A DNA stretch of 64,000 nucleotides from JACCZX01 sp038216465 (GCA_038216465.1 JBBQQC010000002.1:124001-188000); one strand, 5' to 3'. Positions 1 through 9,257 are shown, counted from the stretch's first letter. Notes: generated by a model from the sequence alone, not told the origin. Translations and numbers: made by a program.

Positions 1-1
1 C

Positions 2-508
2 TCGGTGCGCTCCGTGATGCGACATCGTTGCGCGCACTGTATCGAGGGCGCGATGTTTGCCGCGTGCGCTCTGTGGGTGCACGGCGACCCGCCGCTGGTC
101 ATGCACCTCGACTGTTCCTTAAGCGACTACCCGCACGTAGTTGCATTGTTTCGGCGCGGAACCTACTGGGGCGCGATCTCGAAAACCAATGGCGCATCGT
201 TGCGCTATCGCGATCCCATCTATCGCAGCCTGCGAGAACTCGCGCTTTCGTACTTCCATGAGTACACCGACCCGCGCGGCTGTAAGACGCTGCGAAGCTT
301 TTCGGCTTCGTTCGACCTGCGCCGAGTCGATAGCAAGCTATGGGTGACCAACCATGACGATTGCCAGCAGATAGAAGACCGCTTGGCGGGATTGCGTCAC
401 TACCGCTTGATCACGGCACGCCAGGAGCAGCTGCTTGCGCGCCGTGACCCGTTCGAACGCAGGGCGTCCAAGCTGGTCGAGCACCCCAGGCCTGACTCGA
501 CGCGTTGA
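2..508 (+). CDS. Transglutaminase-like hypothetical protein, 5' end outside window
   Basis: The frame is open to the left edge, so the true start lies upstream and about 168 C-terminal residues are seen. CAHCIEG near the visible start offers a candidate nucleophilic Cys. A DYPHVVALF stretch (candidate His) and a WGAISKTN block follow, an order I associate with a conserved transglutaminase-like family of beta-proteobacteria. No signal peptide or membrane segment is visible. The gene ends 124 bases before gshA and its stop runs into a hairpin. Family assignment is from memory of conserved motifs; the substrate is unknown. Confidence 0.55.
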   Translation, partial: SVRSVMRHRCAHCIEGAMFAACALWVHGDPPLVMHLDCSLSDYPHVVALFRRGTYWGAISKTNGASLRYRDPIYRSLRELALSYFHEYTDPRGCKTLRSFSASFDLRRVDSKLWVTNHDDCQQIEDRLAGLRHYRLITARQEQLLARRDPFERRASKLVEHPRPDSTR

Positions 509-531
509 TGCCCTACCCGGGTGCAGGGCAT
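508..531 (+). terminator. Hairpin at the end of the first gene
   Basis: ATGCCCT (508-514) pairs with AGGGCAT (525-531), and the spacer holds the palindrome ACCCGGGT. It begins on the last base of the stop codon. No T-run follows, so it is a weak terminator candidate or an mRNA-stabilising hairpin. Confidence 0.35.
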
Positions 532-632
532 TCGGGCCATGCGTTCCGCTCGGAGCGCGAGTTACACTGCCCGGCGGTTTTGCGGTCGTGTTTATCGATG
601 GCCGCGGTGACTATTAACCAAGCGAGCGCAAA

Positions 633-1976
633 GTGTCTGACCTGTCTGTGCCTCACCTGTTGACAGCTCAAAGCGGCCCGTTGCTGCAGCTTGAGCAGCG
701 AATTCTGGACTCGCTGCCCGCCATCGAGCGCTGGTTCCGGCTGCAGTGGCAGGATCACACGCCGCCGTTTTATGGCTCGGTAGATCTGCGTAACGCCGGC
801 TACAAGCTGGCACCCGTCGACATGAATCTGTTTCCGGGCGGGTTCAACAATCTTTCGGAGCAGATGCTGCCCGCCGCGGTGCAAGCCGCGCAAAGCGCTA
901 TCGACCGCATCTGCCCGGACGCCCGCAACCTGTTGCTGATTCCCGAGCGCCACACGCGCAACCAGTTTTATCTGACCAACGTCGCGCGTCTAGTGCGCAT
1001 CCTGCGGCAAACGGGCCTTGAGGTTCGCCTCGGTTCGCTGGCCGACGACATCACCCAGCCGACACCGATTGCGCTCGACGACGGCGAGGCGCTGACGCTT
1101 GAGCCGCTGGTGCGCGACGGCGAAAATCTCGGAGTTGAAGGATTTAATCCGTGCGCGATCCTGCTGAATAACGATTTGTCGGCCGGCATTCCGCCGATTC
1201 TGCGCGGACTTGACGACCAGATCGTGATGCCGCCGTTGCAGGCGGGATGGGCGGTGCGCCGCAAGTCGAATCACTTTGCTGCGTACGATCAGATTGCAGA
1301 CGAGTTTGCGCAGCTGATCAATATCGACCCGTGGTTCATCAATCCGTACTTTGGGCGTTGTGGAGAGGTAAATTTTCACGAACGCTCCGGCGAGGAGTGT
1401 TTGGCCACCAATGTCGAATTCGTGCTCGAGCGGATGCGCGACAAATATCGCGAGCACGGCATCACTGACACTCCGTACGTTGTGGTCAAGGCCGATGCCG
1501 GGACCTACGGCATGGGTGTGATGACGGTGCGCGACGCGTCCGAAGTGCGCGGTTTGAATCGCAAGCAGCGCAATAAGATGGCGGTGGTCAAGGAGGGTCT
1601 GGAAGTCAGCGAGGTGATCATCCAGGAAGGCGTTCCGACGCGTGAGAATGTCGACGGTGCGGCGGCCGAGCCGGTGGTCTACATGATCGACCGCTACGTC
1701 ATTGGTGGTTTTTACCGCGTGCATACCGACCGCGGGCCCGATCAGAATCTGAACGCGCCGGGTATGCACTTCGTGCCGCTTGCTTTCTCCGACAGCTGCA
1801 ACCTGCCCGACTGCAGCGCACAGGCGGGCGACAGCGCGCCGAACCGTTTTTACTCCTACGGCGTGATCGCGCGGCTCGCGCTGCTGGCCGCGGCGATCGA
1901 GCTCGAAAGCACGGCATCGAAGGTGCTGGAAATGCCCGCACCGTCCGCCGCGCTCGCTGCTGCGATCGCAGGCTGA
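633..1976 (+). CDS. gshA: Glutamate--cysteine ligase, T3 type
   Basis: Catalyses the first step of glutathione synthesis: ATP-dependent joining of glutamate and cysteine. The 447-residue protein matches the T3 gamma-glutamylcysteine synthetase family (TIGR02049 type), distinct from E. coli GshA. Recognisable blocks are GYKLAPVDMNLFPGGFNNL near residue 60 and VVVKADAGTYGMGVM around residue 285. The start is GTG at 633. gshB follows after 32 bases and then PTS genes with overlapping junctions, so this is probably the head of a five-gene operon. The enzyme is cytosolic. Confidence 0.93.
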   Translation: MSDLSVPHLLTAQSGPLLQLEQRILDSLPAIERWFRLQWQDHTPPFYGSVDLRNAGYKLAPVDMNLFPGGFNNLSEQMLPAAVQAAQSAIDRICPDARNLLLIPERHTRNQFYLTNVARLVRILRQTGLEVRLGSLADDITQPTPIALDDGEALTLEPLVRDGENLGVEGFNPCAILLNNDLSAGIPPILRGLDDQIVMPPLQAGWAVRRKSNHFAAYDQIADEFAQLINIDPWFINPYFGRCGEVNFHERSGEECLATNVEFVLERMRDKYREHGITDTPYVVVKADAGTYGMGVMTVRDASEVRGLNRKQRNKMAVVKEGLEVSEVIIQEGVPTRENVDGAAAEPVVYMIDRYVIGGFYRVHTDRGPDQNLNAPGMHFVPLAFSDSCNLPDCSAQAGDSAPNRFYSYGVIARLALLAAAIELESTASKVLEMPAPSAALAAAIAG

Positions 1977-2008
1977 CCCTCCCGCGACCGCTCGAGTTTG
2001 GCGATCGC

Positions 2009-2962
2009 ATGGCGCTGAAGCTGCTGTTCATCGTCGATCCGTTTGACGAACTGAAGGAATACAAGGATTCGACGGTCGCGATGATGCGCGAGGCGGCGCG
2101 GCGCGGTCACGGGGTGCACGCCGGCACACCCGCAGAACTGTGGTTCGACAGCCACGACGGGCTGGTGCGCATGCAGTCGCATCAGCTGAAGATCACACAG
2201 CGGCCTGACCCGTGGTACATCGACCAGGGCGTGCGCGATCACCCGCTAAATTTTTACGACGCGGTGCTGATGCGCAAGGACCCGCCGTTCGATGTCGAGT
2301 TCCTGAACGCGACGTTGGTGCTTTCGCGCGCGGTGGCGCAGGGAGCGCACGTGATCAACGAGCCGCAGGCGCTGCGGGATCACAACGAAAAGCTCGCTGT
2401 GCTCGAGTTTCCTCAGTATGCGGTGCCGACGCTCGTCACGCGCGGTATTCCCGGGATCCGGACGTTCTGGGCGGAGCATGGCGACATCATCGTGAAACCG
2501 ATCGACGGGATGGGCGGCGCCGGCGTGTTTCGATTGCAACCGGGCGACCTGAATGCGGGGTCGATTCTGGAGTCCGTTACGCAACATGGGCAGCGGACCG
2601 TGATGGCGCAGCGGTTTATCCCGGAAATCAGCGAAGGCGACAAGCGCATTCTGGTGATCGGCGGCAAGCCGGTGCCGTACTGCCTCGCACGCATCCCGGC
2701 GCCCGGCGAAACGCGTGGCAATCTGGCCGCCGGCGGCCACGGGCGCGCGCAGCCGCTAACTGAACACGATCAGAAACTTGCACGCGCGGTCGGCAAGGCG
2801 CTGCTGCCGCGCGGCCTGATGCTGCTCGGTCTCGACGTGATCGGCGACTATCTGACCGAAATCAATGTCACCAGCCCGACCTGCTTTGTCGAGATTGCAG
2901 GGCAGTCGGGCTTCGATGTCGCAAGCGTATTCATCGACGAATTAGAGAAAGCAGTGAAGTGA
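2009..2962 (+). CDS. gshB: Glutathione synthase
   Basis: Adds glycine to gamma-glutamylcysteine using ATP, completing glutathione. The 317 residues are normal for prokaryotic GshB. ATP-grasp features are visible: KPIDGMGGAGVF (glycine-rich loop, residues about 160-171) and EINVTSPTCF near the C-terminus, which holds metal and ATP ligands. It follows gshA directly, and its TGA overlaps the ATG of the EIIA gene (TGATG), implying translational coupling of glutathione synthesis to the PTS genes. Confidence 0.95.
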   Translation: MALKLLFIVDPFDELKEYKDSTVAMMREAARRGHGVHAGTPAELWFDSHDGLVRMQSHQLKITQRPDPWYIDQGVRDHPLNFYDAVLMRKDPPFDVEFLNATLVLSRAVAQGAHVINEPQALRDHNEKLAVLEFPQYAVPTLVTRGIPGIRTFWAEHGDIIVKPIDGMGGAGVFRLQPGDLNAGSILESVTQHGQRTVMAQRFIPEISEGDKRILVIGGKPVPYCLARIPAPGETRGNLAAGGHGRAQPLTEHDQKLARAVGKALLPRGLMLLGLDVIGDYLTEINVTSPTCFVEIAGQSGFDVASVFIDELEKAVK

Positions 2963-3363
2963 TGGTTGGAATACTAGTTATCGCCCACGCACCGCTGGCA
3001 AGCGCGCTGAGCCGCTGCGCGGAGCACGTGTATGCGTGCGAGCCGAACGCGCGGCGCGAGCTGCGTGCGCTCGACGTCGACGGCAACGCTGATTTGGCGC
3101 AAACGGTAGCGCGCGCACGCGAGCTTGCGCGCGAGGTAGATCGCGGCGAAGGCGTACTGATACTGACCGATGCCTTCGGCGCAACGCCGGGTAACGTGGC
3201 GGCGCAGCTTGCTGCGTCGGAGCATGTGGCGGTGCTGGCCGGCGTCAATCTGCCGATGCTGCTGCGCGCCGTTTGCTACCGCGGTGGCCGGTTGGACGAA
3301 GTGACCGAGAAAGCGCTGGCCGGCGGCCGGCAGGGCATGCTGCAGATCGACGCTGCACGATGA
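2962..3363 (+). CDS. PTS EIIA component, mannose family
   Basis: A 133-residue EIIA-Man-type domain with the N-terminal phosphorylatable His in the VIAHAPLA context (about residue 9) and the conserved LTDAFGATPGN loop. It accepts phosphate from HPr. No EIIB, EIIC or EIID is encoded here, so it probably works in regulation rather than sugar transport. I chose the ATG at 2962; an in-frame GTG lies one codon upstream. It overlaps gshB upstream and ptsH downstream by 1-4 bases. Confidence 0.88.
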   Translation: MVGILVIAHAPLASALSRCAEHVYACEPNARRELRALDVDGNADLAQTVARARELAREVDRGEGVLILTDAFGATPGNVAAQLAASEHVAVLAGVNLPMLLRAVCYRGGRLDEVTEKALAGGRQGMLQIDAAR

Positions 3364-3632
3364 TCAGCAAGGACTTCACGATCCGCAACACACTCGGCTT
3401 GCACGCGCGGCCGTCGGCGCAATTGACGCAGATTGCGGGCCGTTATGAAAGCGAAGTGTTTATCGCGAAGAGCGGGCGCCGAGTCAACGCCAAGTCAATC
3501 ATGGGCGTGATGATGCTCGCTGCGGGTCGTGGCTCGACGGTGACGGTCGACGCCGAGGGGCCTGACGAGCAGCAGGCGCTCGATGCGATCGGAGCGCTGA
3601 TCGCATCCGGCTTCGGCGAGGTGCACGGTTAG
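3360..3632 (+). CDS. ptsH: Phosphocarrier protein HPr
   Basis: A 90-residue HPr. It carries phosphate from EI to EIIA on His15, in the motif GLHARPSA. Ser46, in NAKSIMGVM, is at the regulatory-serine position phosphorylated by HPr kinase in bacteria that have it. The ATG at 3360 overlaps the EIIA stop (ATGA) and gives the canonical length; an upstream in-frame extension to 3273 is rejected because it lies entirely inside EIIA. The EI gene starts 8 bases after its stop. Confidence 0.95.
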   Translation: MISKDFTIRNTLGLHARPSAQLTQIAGRYESEVFIAKSGRRVNAKSIMGVMMLAAGRGSTVTVDAEGPDEQQALDAIGALIASGFGEVHG

Positions 3633-3640
3633 GGGGCGGG

Positions 3641-5443
3641 GTGGCGGAGCGTCGCAGGGAGTCGCTGGCCGGAAGCGGTGTCGCACACGGCATCGCGGTC
3701 GGGCGCGCGCATCTGCTCGCGCCGTCCGAGCTCGATGTTCGGCAATACACCATTGAGCGGCGCGACGTGCTGCATGAAATCGGCCGTCTGACGACGGCCT
3801 TCAATGTCGTGCGCGAGGAGTTGGACGACCTGAAGGCGGGTATCGCTCCCAACGCGCCCAGCGAGGTGCGCGCTTTCCTCGACCTGCATCGACTGATCCT
3901 GGGCGATGCGCTGCTCGCCGACGCGCCGCGCGATCTGATCCGCGGCCGGCTGATCAACGCCGAATGGGCGCTAACGATCCAGCTCGAACAACTGGTCAAG
4001 CAATTCGATGCGATCGACGACGAGTACCTACGCGAGCGCTCGACCGACGTGCGGCAAGTGGTCGAGCGCGTCGTCAATGCGCTCGCCGGAGGGCGCCCGA
4101 CGCGGGTCGCTTTCACCAAGCAGTTGGCGCCGGGCGAGCGCCTGATACTGATCGCGCAGGACCTCGCGCCCGCGGACGTGCTGCACCTGAAGGACCGCGC
4201 CGATGTCGATCTCGCCGGATTTGTTACCGAGCTCGGCGGGCCGACATCGCACACGGCGATTCTTGCGCGCAGCCTGGGGCTTCCTGCGGTGGTCGGTGCC
4301 GAAAATGCGCGCAACATCATCGAAGAAGGCGACCTGGTCGTCATCGACGCCGACTTTGACGCGGTCATCGTCAATCCGAGCGACGAAGAACTCGCCGAGT
4401 TCGGCAGGCGTGTGCGCGATGAAGACGAGCATCGCGTTCAATTGCGCAAGCTCAAAGGCAAGATCGCGCGCACGAAGGATGGCATTGCGATCGAATTGCA
4501 GGCAAACATCGAACTGCCCGAAGACGCACGTGATGCGCTCGAAGCCGGCGCCGACGGCATCGGTCTGTTCCGATCCGAGTTTCTGTTCATGGACCGTGAC
4601 GAGCTGCCGACCGAGGACGAACAGTACGAGGCGTACGCCAAGGTGGCGCGGGCAATGAAAGGCAAGCCGGTGGTTATCCGCACGCTTGACATCGGCGCCG
4701 ACAAGGTACTGAACGAAGCGGCGCGTGAAACGCTGGGTATGGGACGCGGCGCTCCGCGGCCCGAATCGAACCCGGCACTGGGGCTGCGCGCGATCCGCTA
4801 CTGCCTCGCGTATCCGGAGCTGTTTTTGACGCAGCTGCGCGCGATTCTGCGGGCATCCGAAGTGGGGACAGTGCGCATATTGGTGCCGATGCTGGCGCAC
4901 GTACACGAGATCGAGCAAGCACTCGCGTTCGTGGCGCAGGCCAAGCAGCAGCTGCGCGAGAGCAAGCGCAAGTTCGACGGCCGGATTCAGATCGGCGGCA
5001 TGGTTGAGGTTCCCGCCGCAGCCTTATCGGTGCCGCAATTGGTGCAGAAGCTGAAATTTCTTTCGATCGGCACCAACGATCTGATCCAATACACACTGGC
5101 GATCGATCGCGCCGATTCGAGCGTGGCTCATCTCTACGATCACCTGCATCCGGCCGTGCTGCGCCTGATCGCAGACACGATCAAGGGCTGCACCAAGGCC
5201 AGGGTACCGGTGTCGATCTGCGGTGAGCTGGCCGGCGAACTGGAGATGACCGAGTTGCTGCTGGGGATGGGACTGCGCCAGTATTCGATGCACCCGTCGC
5301 AGATTCTGCCGCTGAAGGAGCGGTTGTTCACGCTTTCGACGAAGGACTCGGCTCGACTCGCAGCGCGCGTGCTGCGCCAGTCCGATCCGGTCAAGATCAA
5401 GGCCGCGCTCGAGCGCGCCGCGAAGGTCAGCGCGCAGGCCTAG
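3641..5443 (+). CDS. ptsI: Phosphoenolpyruvate--protein phosphotransferase (Enzyme I)
   Basis: Starts the PTS phosphorelay by autophosphorylating from PEP and passing phosphate to HPr. The 600 residues fit EI, with no GAF extension of the PtsP type. His204 sits in GGPTSHTAI (phosphorylated His), and Cys527 in SICGELAG is the PEP-site acid. The PEP-binding barrel includes GIGLFRSEFLFM and SIGTNDLIQYTLAIDR. GTG start at 3641. It ends the gshA-gshB-EIIA-HPr-EI operon; its TAG shares CTAG with the convergent cydB stop. Confidence 0.94.
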   Translation: MAERRRESLAGSGVAHGIAVGRAHLLAPSELDVRQYTIERRDVLHEIGRLTTAFNVVREELDDLKAGIAPNAPSEVRAFLDLHRLILGDALLADAPRDLIRGRLINAEWALTIQLEQLVKQFDAIDDEYLRERSTDVRQVVERVVNALAGGRPTRVAFTKQLAPGERLILIAQDLAPADVLHLKDRADVDLAGFVTELGGPTSHTAILARSLGLPAVVGAENARNIIEEGDLVVIDADFDAVIVNPSDEELAEFGRRVRDEDEHRVQLRKLKGKIARTKDGIAIELQANIELPEDARDALEAGADGIGLFRSEFLFMDRDELPTEDEQYEAYAKVARAMKGKPVVIRTLDIGADKVLNEAARETLGMGRGAPRPESNPALGLRAIRYCLAYPELFLTQLRAILRASEVGTVRILVPMLAHVHEIEQALAFVAQAKQQLRESKRKFDGRIQIGGMVEVPAAALSVPQLVQKLKFLSIGTNDLIQYTLAIDRADSSVAHLYDHLHPAVLRLIADTIKGCTKARVPVSICGELAGELEMTELLLGMGLRQYSMHPSQILPLKERLFTLSTKDSARLAARVLRQSDPVKIKAALERAAKVSAQA

Positions 5444-6453
5444 TGCCCGTAGTCGGTGTCGCCGTCGCCCTTGACGTGGAATACGCGGTAGTTGATCCAC
5501 GTATGCAACAGAATCAGCGGAACCAGGATCAAAATTCCCGGCAACAGAAAGCGCTGCGACTTCGGCGCCGCGGCCGCCTCGAACAGCGTCAGTGAGGGCG
5601 GTGGCAGTTTCGGAAAGATACTGATCGCCAGGCCGGAGTAGCCGAGAAAGAACAGCGCAATGCAGAGGATGAATGGCACGGCGCTCGGCGCTTTCTTGAC
5701 TGCGCGATACGCACCCCAAGCGCACGCGGCCGTCAGCAGCGGCACCGGCGCGAAAGCAAATGCCTTCGGAAAATCGAACCAGCGCGCCGCGATCGCGGGT
5801 GACATCAACGGCGTCCAGATGCTGATCGCCGCGATCGCAGCAAGCATGCCGAGCAGCAGCACCGGCATCCAGGCACGCGCCTTTTCCTGCAACGTGCCGT
5901 ACGAGCGCCAGAAGAGCCACGTGTTGCCGAGCAGCGCGTAGCCGCACAGCAGCGCGACTCCGGTGACGATCGAAAACGGCGTCAACCAGTCCCACGCGCC
6001 ACCGGCGTATTGCCCACGCTCGACCCTGATGCCTTGCACGAACGCGCCAAGCACAACACCCTGCGCGAACGCGGCAATCAGCGAGCCGGCCGCGAATGCG
6101 ATGTCCCAGATACGCGTGCGTGGTTGATGCTTGAAGCGAAACTCGAATGCGACGCCGCGAAAGATCAATCCCAACAACATCACGATGATCGGCAAGTACA
6201 CGGCAGGGAGGATCACCGCGAATGCGAGTGGAAACGCCGACAGCAGAATCGCGCCGCCGAACACCAGCCAGGTTTCGTTGCCGTCCCAGAAAGGTGCGAT
6301 CGAGTTCATCATCTGATCGCGCTGTGCATGGTCATCGGCGAACGGAAACAGAATGCCGAGACCGAGATCGAAGCCATCGAGCACGACGTACATCCCGACC
6401 GCAAACGCAACGACGCCGGCCATCAGAAGGGTCAGCCAATCGGCGCCGATCAT
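5440..6453 (-). CDS. cydB: Cytochrome bd-type quinol oxidase subunit II (CioB-like)
   Basis: Membrane subunit of a bd oxidase that oxidises quinol and reduces oxygen to water. The 337 residues have about eight or nine hydrophobic segments and the family block FWDGNETWLVFGGAILLSAFP. I placed the start at 6453 (MIGADW), 7 bases after cydA; an upstream extension would lie inside cydA and lacks family similarity. The length and the short Q-loop of its partner point to the cyanide-insensitive (Cio) subclass. No CydX-type small ORF or cydDC is visible downstream, because ptsI converges immediately. Confidence 0.92.
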   Translation of the reverse strand: MIGADWLTLLMAGVVAFAVGMYVVLDGFDLGLGILFPFADDHAQRDQMMNSIAPFWDGNETWLVFGGAILLSAFPLAFAVILPAVYLPIIVMLLGLIFRGVAFEFRFKHQPRTRIWDIAFAAGSLIAAFAQGVVLGAFVQGIRVERGQYAGGAWDWLTPFSIVTGVALLCGYALLGNTWLFWRSYGTLQEKARAWMPVLLLGMLAAIAAISIWTPLMSPAIAARWFDFPKAFAFAPVPLLTAACAWGAYRAVKKAPSAVPFILCIALFFLGYSGLAISIFPKLPPPSLTLFEAAAAPKSQRFLLPGILILVPLILLHTWINYRVFHVKGDGDTDYGH

Positions 6454-6460
6454 GGTGCAA

Positions 6461-7849
6461 CTACCTGGCCACCGCCGGCGATGCGCCAGCCATCGGCCGG
6501 TTGCCCAGAGCCGGCGCTTCAGGCAACGCGACCTCGACTGGCCCGATGCGAATTGTTCGGAACAGGTACCAGAAACCGGCGCCAAAGACGGCGCTGTAGA
6601 TCACCAGGAACAGCACGAGTGAAAGTGCGACGTTGCCCGCCGTCACCGGCGAAACCGCGTCCGCCGTGCGCAGCGCGCCGTAGATAACGTACGGTTGCCG
6701 GCCGATCTCGGCCGTGTACCAGCCCGCAATAATCGCGGTGAAACCGAGCGGCGATGTAAGAATCAGCGAGCGCAGAAACCAGCGGCTCGAGTACACCTGT
6801 TTGCGTACAGCCAGCACCACCGCGGTTGCTGCGATTGCAAGCATCAGAAAACCGATGCCCACCATCAGCCGGAAGGTCCAGAAAACGATCGCCACGCTCG
6901 GCCGATCTGTCGCGCGAAACTCAAGCAGCCCTTGGACGGGTTCGTTCCACGCGTGCTGCGTGATCAGGCTGCCGAGTTTCGGAATGCCGATTTCGAAACG
7001 GTTGCGCGCCTCGGCCTGATCGGGAAGTGCGAACAACCGCAGCGGCATCACACCGGTCTCCCATTGCGCTTCCATCGCGGCCAGCTTGGCGGGTTGATGG
7101 TCGCGCACGATCAGTCCGGCCATGTCACCGATCAGAATCTGCAGCGGCGCGAGCGGCACGATCATCAGCAACGCCAGCGCCAGCATCGGTCGGGCCATTT
7201 CGACAAAGCGATCTTTCAGCAAATACCACGCAGCGACGCCGGCGACGACGAACGCGGTCGATAGATACGCGGCCATCAGCATGTGCGCATAGCGCACCAC
7301 AAACGAAGGATTGAAGATGATTGCCCACCAGTCGGCCGGAAAAAAAACACCGTCGTGCACCACGTGACCCGAGGGCGTTTGCATCCAGCTGTTGGACGCA
7401 ATGATCCAGAACGCCGAGATGCACGTGCCCAATGCAACCATCATGGTCGAGATGAAGTGCATGCGGCGCGAAACGCGCTTCCAACCGAACAGCAGCACGC
7501 CGAGAAAGCTCGCTTCAAGAAAAAACGCGGTCATCGTTTCGTAACTCAGCAGCGGCCCGATGATCTGGCCGGCCTTCGCCATCAAGCCGCTCCAGTTGGT
7601 GCCGAACTGGTACGCGAGAACAACGCCCGATACGACGCCCATACCGAACGACAATGCAAACGCGGCGGTCCAGAATCGCAACAGCCGCCAGTAGCGTTCT
7701 TCGCCTGTCCTGAGCCACAGTGTTTCGAGAACGACCAGAAAACCGGCGAGGCCGATCGACAGTGCCGGAAACAGGATATGGAAGGTGATCGTGAAGCCGA
7801 ACTGAATGCGCGACAGCATCGTCGCGTCGAGCAGTGTGCTGTCCGGCAT
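6461..7849 (-). CDS. cydA: Cytochrome bd-type quinol oxidase subunit I (CioA-like)
   Basis: Haem-carrying subunit with the quinol site. At 462 residues it is about 60 shorter than E. coli CydA, consistent with the short Q-loop of CioA proteins. Recognisable stretches are SNSWMQTPSG, GDMAGLIVRDHQPAK and GWYTAEIGRQPYVIYGALRT; the last resembles CioA closely. FGFTITFHILFPALS near the start carries a haem-ligand-type His. It starts 3 bases downstream of the isomerase stop, so the bd oxidase may be cotranscribed with that gene. Confidence 0.93.
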   Translation of the reverse strand: MPDSTLLDATMLSRIQFGFTITFHILFPALSIGLAGFLVVLETLWLRTGEERYWRLLRFWTAAFALSFGMGVVSGVVLAYQFGTNWSGLMAKAGQIIGPLLSYETMTAFFLEASFLGVLLFGWKRVSRRMHFISTMMVALGTCISAFWIIASNSWMQTPSGHVVHDGVFFPADWWAIIFNPSFVVRYAHMLMAAYLSTAFVVAGVAAWYLLKDRFVEMARPMLALALLMIVPLAPLQILIGDMAGLIVRDHQPAKLAAMEAQWETGVMPLRLFALPDQAEARNRFEIGIPKLGSLITQHAWNEPVQGLLEFRATDRPSVAIVFWTFRLMVGIGFLMLAIAATAVVLAVRKQVYSSRWFLRSLILTSPLGFTAIIAGWYTAEIGRQPYVIYGALRTADAVSPVTAGNVALSLVLFLVIYSAVFGAGFWYLFRTIRIGPVEVALPEAPALGNRPMAGASPAVAR

Positions 7850-7852
7850 GCG

Positions 7853-8458
7853 CTAGAACGAACCTTTCTCGAGCCAGCGTTCGACTTGCGGTATTCGATC
7901 GTTGCCCCAGAACACCTCGCCGTCGACGATGATGGTCGGCGCACCGAAAATACCGGCCTGTATCGCCTGTGCGACTTGCTGCTTCAACCGGTCCTTGATC
8001 TCGATCTGCTGTGCGCCAACAGCCAGCTCCTCCGGTTCGATGCCGACCCCACGCGCGATCTCGCCGACGACCGCCGCATCGGAGATATCGCGATCGTCGA
8101 CGAAAAATGCTCGATAGACCGCGTGAATGAAGGGCGCAACGAGTTGGGGCCGATGCTGTTGCAGCCACACGACCGAGCGCTTGGCGGCCAGGCTTGCGAT
8201 CGGAAACCGGCTGGGCTGCCGATAGGGCACACCGGCGTAACGTGCCGAACGCTCGAAATCGTGCTTAGCGTAATTCGCCTTGGGTCCGTACAGCTCGGTA
8301 AGCGGTGCGCCGCCCGATGTCTTGAACACGGCACCCAGCAGCACCGGTTTGAAATCCACGGTGCGTCCATGGCGCGCGGCGACCGCTTCGATCTGTTCCG
8401 ATGCGATGTACGAATACGGAGACGAAAAGTCGAAGTGAAACTCGATCGGCTTTGGCAT
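7853..8458 (-). CDS. 2-hydroxychromene-2-carboxylate isomerase family (DsbA fold)
   Basis: A 201-residue kappa-class GST/DsbA-fold protein. HFDFSSPYSYIASE at the N-terminus has a Ser where DsbA has its first Cys, as in HCCA isomerases that use glutathione. FGAPTIIVDGEVFWGNDR is the cis-Pro strand. True HCCA isomerases act in naphthalene breakdown, but no such pathway genes surround it. Its substrate is therefore unknown, and a general glutathione-dependent isomerase is as likely. The gsh genes nearby are on the opposite strand. Confidence 0.8.
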   Translation of the reverse strand: MPKPIEFHFDFSSPYSYIASEQIEAVAARHGRTVDFKPVLLGAVFKTSGGAPLTELYGPKANYAKHDFERSARYAGVPYRQPSRFPIASLAAKRSVVWLQQHRPQLVAPFIHAVYRAFFVDDRDISDAAVVGEIARGVGIEPEELAVGAQQIEIKDRLKQQVAQAIQAGIFGAPTIIVDGEVFWGNDRIPQVERWLEKGSF

Positions 8459-8466
8459 GGCGTCCT

Positions 8467-9240
8467 CTAGGTGATCTGCGCGTAATGCATGCGCGTGCGA
8501 TACATCATCTGCACCGCGCCGTTTTCAGCGTGCAAATCGAACAGCGCGTCTAAAGCCGTCATCATCGCCGCATGGCGCGGATCGCCCGTGGCCGGCATGT
8601 ACGACGCCGATCCGACCAGCGCCAGCAGATCCTGTCGCTCGAGCGAGCGTGGATTATCGAACGTGGCGACGACGGGTTTCGCCGGCGCGCAGAATTGGGC
8701 GATTGCTTCCTGATCGATGTGACGATGCAGCACCTTGGCGTAATCGGTGCCGTGCGCGCGCAGCAGCGCCTCGTACCCGGCGAGAAACGCGCTGCCAGTC
8801 GATTGCCGGTCGTTCCATATCAGCGCGGCCCAGCCGCGCGGGCGCAGGATGCGGCGCGCTTCGAGCGCCGCCGACGGCACGTCAAACCAGTGGAACGCCT
8901 GGCCGGCGATCACCATATCGGCTGCACCATCGGCGAGTGTGGTCGCCTCCGCATTGCCGCCAATGCTGCGGTACGCACCGCTCTCGGCATACTGTTGCAG
9001 TTGCCGATCGCCCGCGCTGCGCATCGCTGCATTCGGTTCGACTCCGATCACGGCGTAACCGCTGCGCAGAAAAGGCTCGGCCGATAGCCCGGTGCCCACG
9101 CCGAGATCGACGACGGTGTCGCCGGGCTTAAGCGCGCCCGCCAGCTGCAGATGCTCGACGATTGATTGTGGATACGAAGGTCGGCCGCGCACGTAGGCGT
9201 CGGCACGGCCGGAGAAGCGCTCGGTGGTGTTCGTTTGCAT
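8467..9240 (-). CDS. Class I SAM-dependent methyltransferase
   Basis: A 257-residue protein of the UbiE/type-11 methyltransferase fold. Motif I is DTVVDLGVGTGLSAEPFL (SAM binding, about residues 44-61), followed by GVEPNAAMR (acidic loop) and GQAFHWFD, a stretch common in this subgroup. The substrate is not identifiable. I prefer the ATG at 9240 because family members begin close to RFSGRADAYVRGRPSYP. A GTG at 9261 overlaps the upstream acyl-CoA dehydrogenase stop and would add seven residues. Confidence 0.82.
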   Translation of the reverse strand: MQTNTTERFSGRADAYVRGRPSYPQSIVEHLQLAGALKPGDTVVDLGVGTGLSAEPFLRSGYAVIGVEPNAAMRSAGDRQLQQYAESGAYRSIGGNAEATTLADGAADMVIAGQAFHWFDVPSAALEARRILRPRGWAALIWNDRQSTGSAFLAGYEALLRAHGTDYAKVLHRHIDQEAIAQFCAPAKPVVATFDNPRSLERQDLLALVGSASYMPATGDPRHAAMMTALDALFDLHAENGAVQMMYRTRMHYAQIT

Positions 9241-9257
9241 CGGGTTGCTACTGCCCT

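Noticed and set aside
7283..8470. 395-codon frame opposite cydA and the isomerase gene
   Set aside because: Shadow frame rich in Arg/His/Gln with no recognisable motif.
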